From contig NZ_JAPIVQ010000001.1 of the NCBI RefSeq assembly GCF_026239675.1, forward strand, positions 434,001-498,000: a stretch of 64,000 nucleotides of DNA. The letters run 5' to 3'. Origin of the DNA: Pedobacter sp. PLR. GTDB taxonomy: Bacteria > Bacteroidota > Bacteroidia > Sphingobacteriales > Sphingobacteriaceae. A program made the position numbers and the translations under genes. This document shows positions 62,153 to 64,000 of this stretch, one piece after another. Under the pieces are notes generated by a model. The model did not search any database. It was not told where the DNA came from and worked only from the letters and a program-made list of their open reading frames with translations. Positions within the stretch are counted from its first letter, which is position 1; the number at the start of each line of letters is the position of its first letter.

Positions 62153-64000
62153 TTAGCTACTCGTTTTTCGTTCCTTACTTCTGATTTCTTCCGCTAAGAC
62201 AGAAATCCCCTTTTGTATGCTTCCATATTTATTGGCATAAGCCTGAATCCGAACCTTCTCCCTTTCCTCAGTGGTATAGGCTAAGTATTCCTCCAGGGAA
62301 ACTTCGGTACGGTATACCTTACTGTGACCGCCAAGAGAAATAAAGACTTCCTTATACTTGCGATTGGGTTCATTGACTTTGTTCATCGAAAGAATCAATG
62401 ACTTATCTTTCTCAGTGAGCCCTAAAAGCTCCTGGAGCTGATCAAACTTGTTTTGATACTTACTTTGGTCCAACAGAATCTTACAATCGCTGTTATTAAT
62501 GATCGCATTTTTGACAATCGGGGAGCTGATAATGTCATCAATCTCCTGGGTCACTACAATGGGTTCCCCAAAAAATTTGCGCATTGTTTTAAACAGGTAC
62601 TTAATATGCTCTGCCATCCCTGGCTTGGCAATGGACTTCCAGACTTCCTCTAATAGCAAAATCTTCCGAATCCCCTTTAGCTTGCGCATCTTACTGATGA
62701 CTAATTCCATGATAATCAAAGTGACTACCGGAAATAAAATCGGGTGATCCTTTAGTACGTCAATTTCAAAGACAATGAACCGCCTGTGCAGCAAATCCAA
62801 ATTCTCCCTCGCATTCAGTAGGTAATCAAATTCACCACCTCGATAATAAGGATTTAACACATACAGAAAATTCCCGATATCAAAATCTTGTTCCTTCACC
62901 CGGCCATTTTCCAGCACTACAAGGTATTCCGACTTCAAAAAATCATAGAAGCTATTGAAACATGGAAAGATATCCGGGTGCTGATCCAAATGCTCAAAAT
63001 ACAGCGTCAAAGCCATAGAAATCGCCACATATTCAGACCTGCGATAGGGCTCATCATCCTTTTTCCAAAGTGCCAGCAACAAGGTTTTGATGCTCTCCTT
63101 TTTTTCGGTATCCAATGCATCCCCATCAGGCAAATAAAAAGGATTGAATTTAATGGGGTCACTTTCGGTATAGGTGAAATAATATCCCCCAACCAAATCA
63201 CAAAGGCCTTTATAGCTATGGCCAATATCCACGATCACTACGTCAGTTCCCTGCTCGTAATATGACCTAATCAGGTGATTGGTTAAAAAAGATTTTCCTG
63301 ACCCACTGGGCCCACAGATAAACTTAGACCGATTGGTAATCCAGCCTTTTTCCCAGGGCTCATCTGAAATGTCTACATGTACCGGCCTCCCCGTTAAACG
63401 GTCCCCCAGGCGGATCCCAAAAGGACTGATGCTACTGCCATAATTGCTTTCCAGATTAAAAAAGCAGGTCGCTTGTTCCAAAAACGTATCGAAGGTGTCG
63501 TTCATCGGAAAGTCAGCCTGATTCCCAGGAAGCCCAGCAAACCAAATTTGTGCTGCCCCATCGGTCTCCTGCTTACAAACCGCGCTCATCTGAGCCATTG
63601 CCGAACCTACTTTGTTTTTCAAATTTGCCACCTCAGCCTCACGATCAGACCAGGCGAACACATTGAAATGAGCTTTTACCGGTAATCTGCTATGAATCAC
63701 TGCTTCATTTAAAAAGTCATTAACCGCATCCCTACTCACCGCATTTTCTCTGGAATAGCCTGACAAAGACTGCAAACGCAGTTTTTTTGCTTCCAAACGA
63801 GTGATGGTCTTCTCACTATTCTCAATAAATACATATTGATTCAGGATATGGTTACAGTTCAAAAGACTTCCTAAAGGACTCGCAAAGCCAATACTGAATT
63901 TGGTTCTATCAGTACTATACTGCTCATAATTCATCCGGCTTCCACAAAGTGGTGGCAATGCTGCTGCCTCAGCCAGAGTGTACAGCTCGCAGCTTTTTTC
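62153..64000 (-). CDS. traG: Conjugative transposon ATPase TraG (VirB4-like), partial 5'
   Basis: 616 codons are visible; the frame is open to base 64000, so the N-terminus is outside (an apparent TTG start at 63958 is internal). Walker A is FICGPSGSGKSFLTN and Walker B ILLLEEVWKSI; VVIVDIGHSYKGLC and KFNPFYL are TraG/VirB4 hallmarks. It energises assembly of the mating apparatus and is the upstream gene of the visible tra operon. Expected full length is about 800 residues, so roughly 200 are missing. Confidence 0.95.
   Translation of the reverse strand, partial: EKSCELYTLAEAAALPPLCGSRMNYEQYSTDRTKFSIGFASPLGSLLNCNHILNQYVFIENSEKTITRLEAKKLRLQSLSGYSRENAVSRDAVNDFLNEAVIHSRLPVKAHFNVFAWSDREAEVANLKNKVGSAMAQMSAVCKQETDGAAQIWFAGLPGNQADFPMNDTFDTFLEQATCFFNLESNYGSSISPFGIRLGDRLTGRPVHVDISDEPWEKGWITNRSKFICGPSGSGKSFLTNHLIRSYYEQGTDVVIVDIGHSYKGLCDLVGGYYFTYTESDPIKFNPFYLPDGDALDTEKKESIKTLLLALWKKDDEPYRRSEYVAISMALTLYFEHLDQHPDIFPCFNSFYDFLKSEYLVVLENGRVKEQDFDIGNFLYVLNPYYRGGEFDYLLNARENLDLLHRRFIVFEIDVLKDHPILFPVVTLIIMELVISKMRKLKGIRKILLLEEVWKSIAKPGMAEHIKYLFKTMRKFFGEPIVVTQEIDDIISSPIVKNAIINNSDCKILLDQSKYQNKFDQLQELLGLTEKDKSLILSMNKVNEPNRKYKEVFISLGGHSKVYRTEVSLEEYLAYTTEEREKVRIQAYANKYGSIQKGISVLAEEIRSKERKTSS

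Larger units (their letters stand above)
44478..64000. mobile_element. Integrative conjugative element, left part (continues past window)
   Basis: A tRNA-Ser gene, then a tyrosine recombinase reading away from it, accessory cargo including a type I restriction-modification operon, and Bacteroidetes-type tra genes (TraG, TraI-like, TraJ, TraK, TraL, TraM) all point to an integrated conjugative element. The left boundary is probably the tRNA 3' end; the right boundary, relaxase, coupling protein and second att site are outside the window. The exact junction cannot be fixed without the other end. Confidence 0.85.

Overview
The window looks like chromosome of a Bacteroidota bacterium, most likely a Pedobacter-like sphingobacterium. 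The signs are SusC/SusD pairs, TAnnTTTG-type -7 promoter boxes, a DUF6266 protein, a Bacteroidetes-type tra module and, above all, a polysaccharide lyase whose active-site residues fall at the positions I remember for Pedobacter heparinus chondroitinase AC.

Layout. (1) 1-8360, minus strand: a tight five-gene operon. In transcription order it encodes a stand-alone HsdR_N-type nuclease, a vWA-like lipoprotein, a three-helix membrane protein, a tubulin/FtsZ-like protein and a giant Hsp70/actin-like ATPase that runs off the left edge. This is the best candidate for an undescribed system. (2) 8585-19907: a polysaccharide-utilisation locus with SusD, SusC, GH92, GH3 and a six-hairpin glycosidase, tied together by four copies of a TATGT-N4-ACATA operator-like palindrome. 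(3) 20037-23120: a secreted transglutaminase-like protein and a divergent DHA2-type MFS/HxlR regulator pair. (4) 23203-40060: carbohydrate genes (GH3-PA14, GH29, a Tat-exported phospholipase C, GH88, PL8 chondroitin AC lyase, ROK sugar kinase, GH2), with a tandem VOC protein and an OmpA-type lipoprotein among them. PL8 and GH88 point to glycosaminoglycan breakdown. (5) 40061-44477: small genes, an AraC-family relic beside a long hairpin, 55-bp diverged repeats, a DUF6266 gene, DoxX and VOC proteins. (6) 44478-64000: an integrative conjugative element in or next to a tRNA-Ser gene. It has a tyrosine recombinase, accessory genes including a gene interrupted by a 10-bp triplication, a complete type I restriction-modification operon with a WYL regulator, and a tra operon running leftward from a VirB4-like TraG that is cut by the right edge.

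How they work together. SusC/D import glycans that the surface or periplasmic GH92/GH3 enzymes trim. PL8 cuts chondroitin or hyaluronan to unsaturated oligosaccharides, GH88 splits these, and the ROK kinase probably phosphorylates a released sugar. The conjugative element carries the restriction system as cargo. The left-hand tubulin/Hsp70/nuclease operon is chromosomal as far as can be seen and has no mobile genes next to it.
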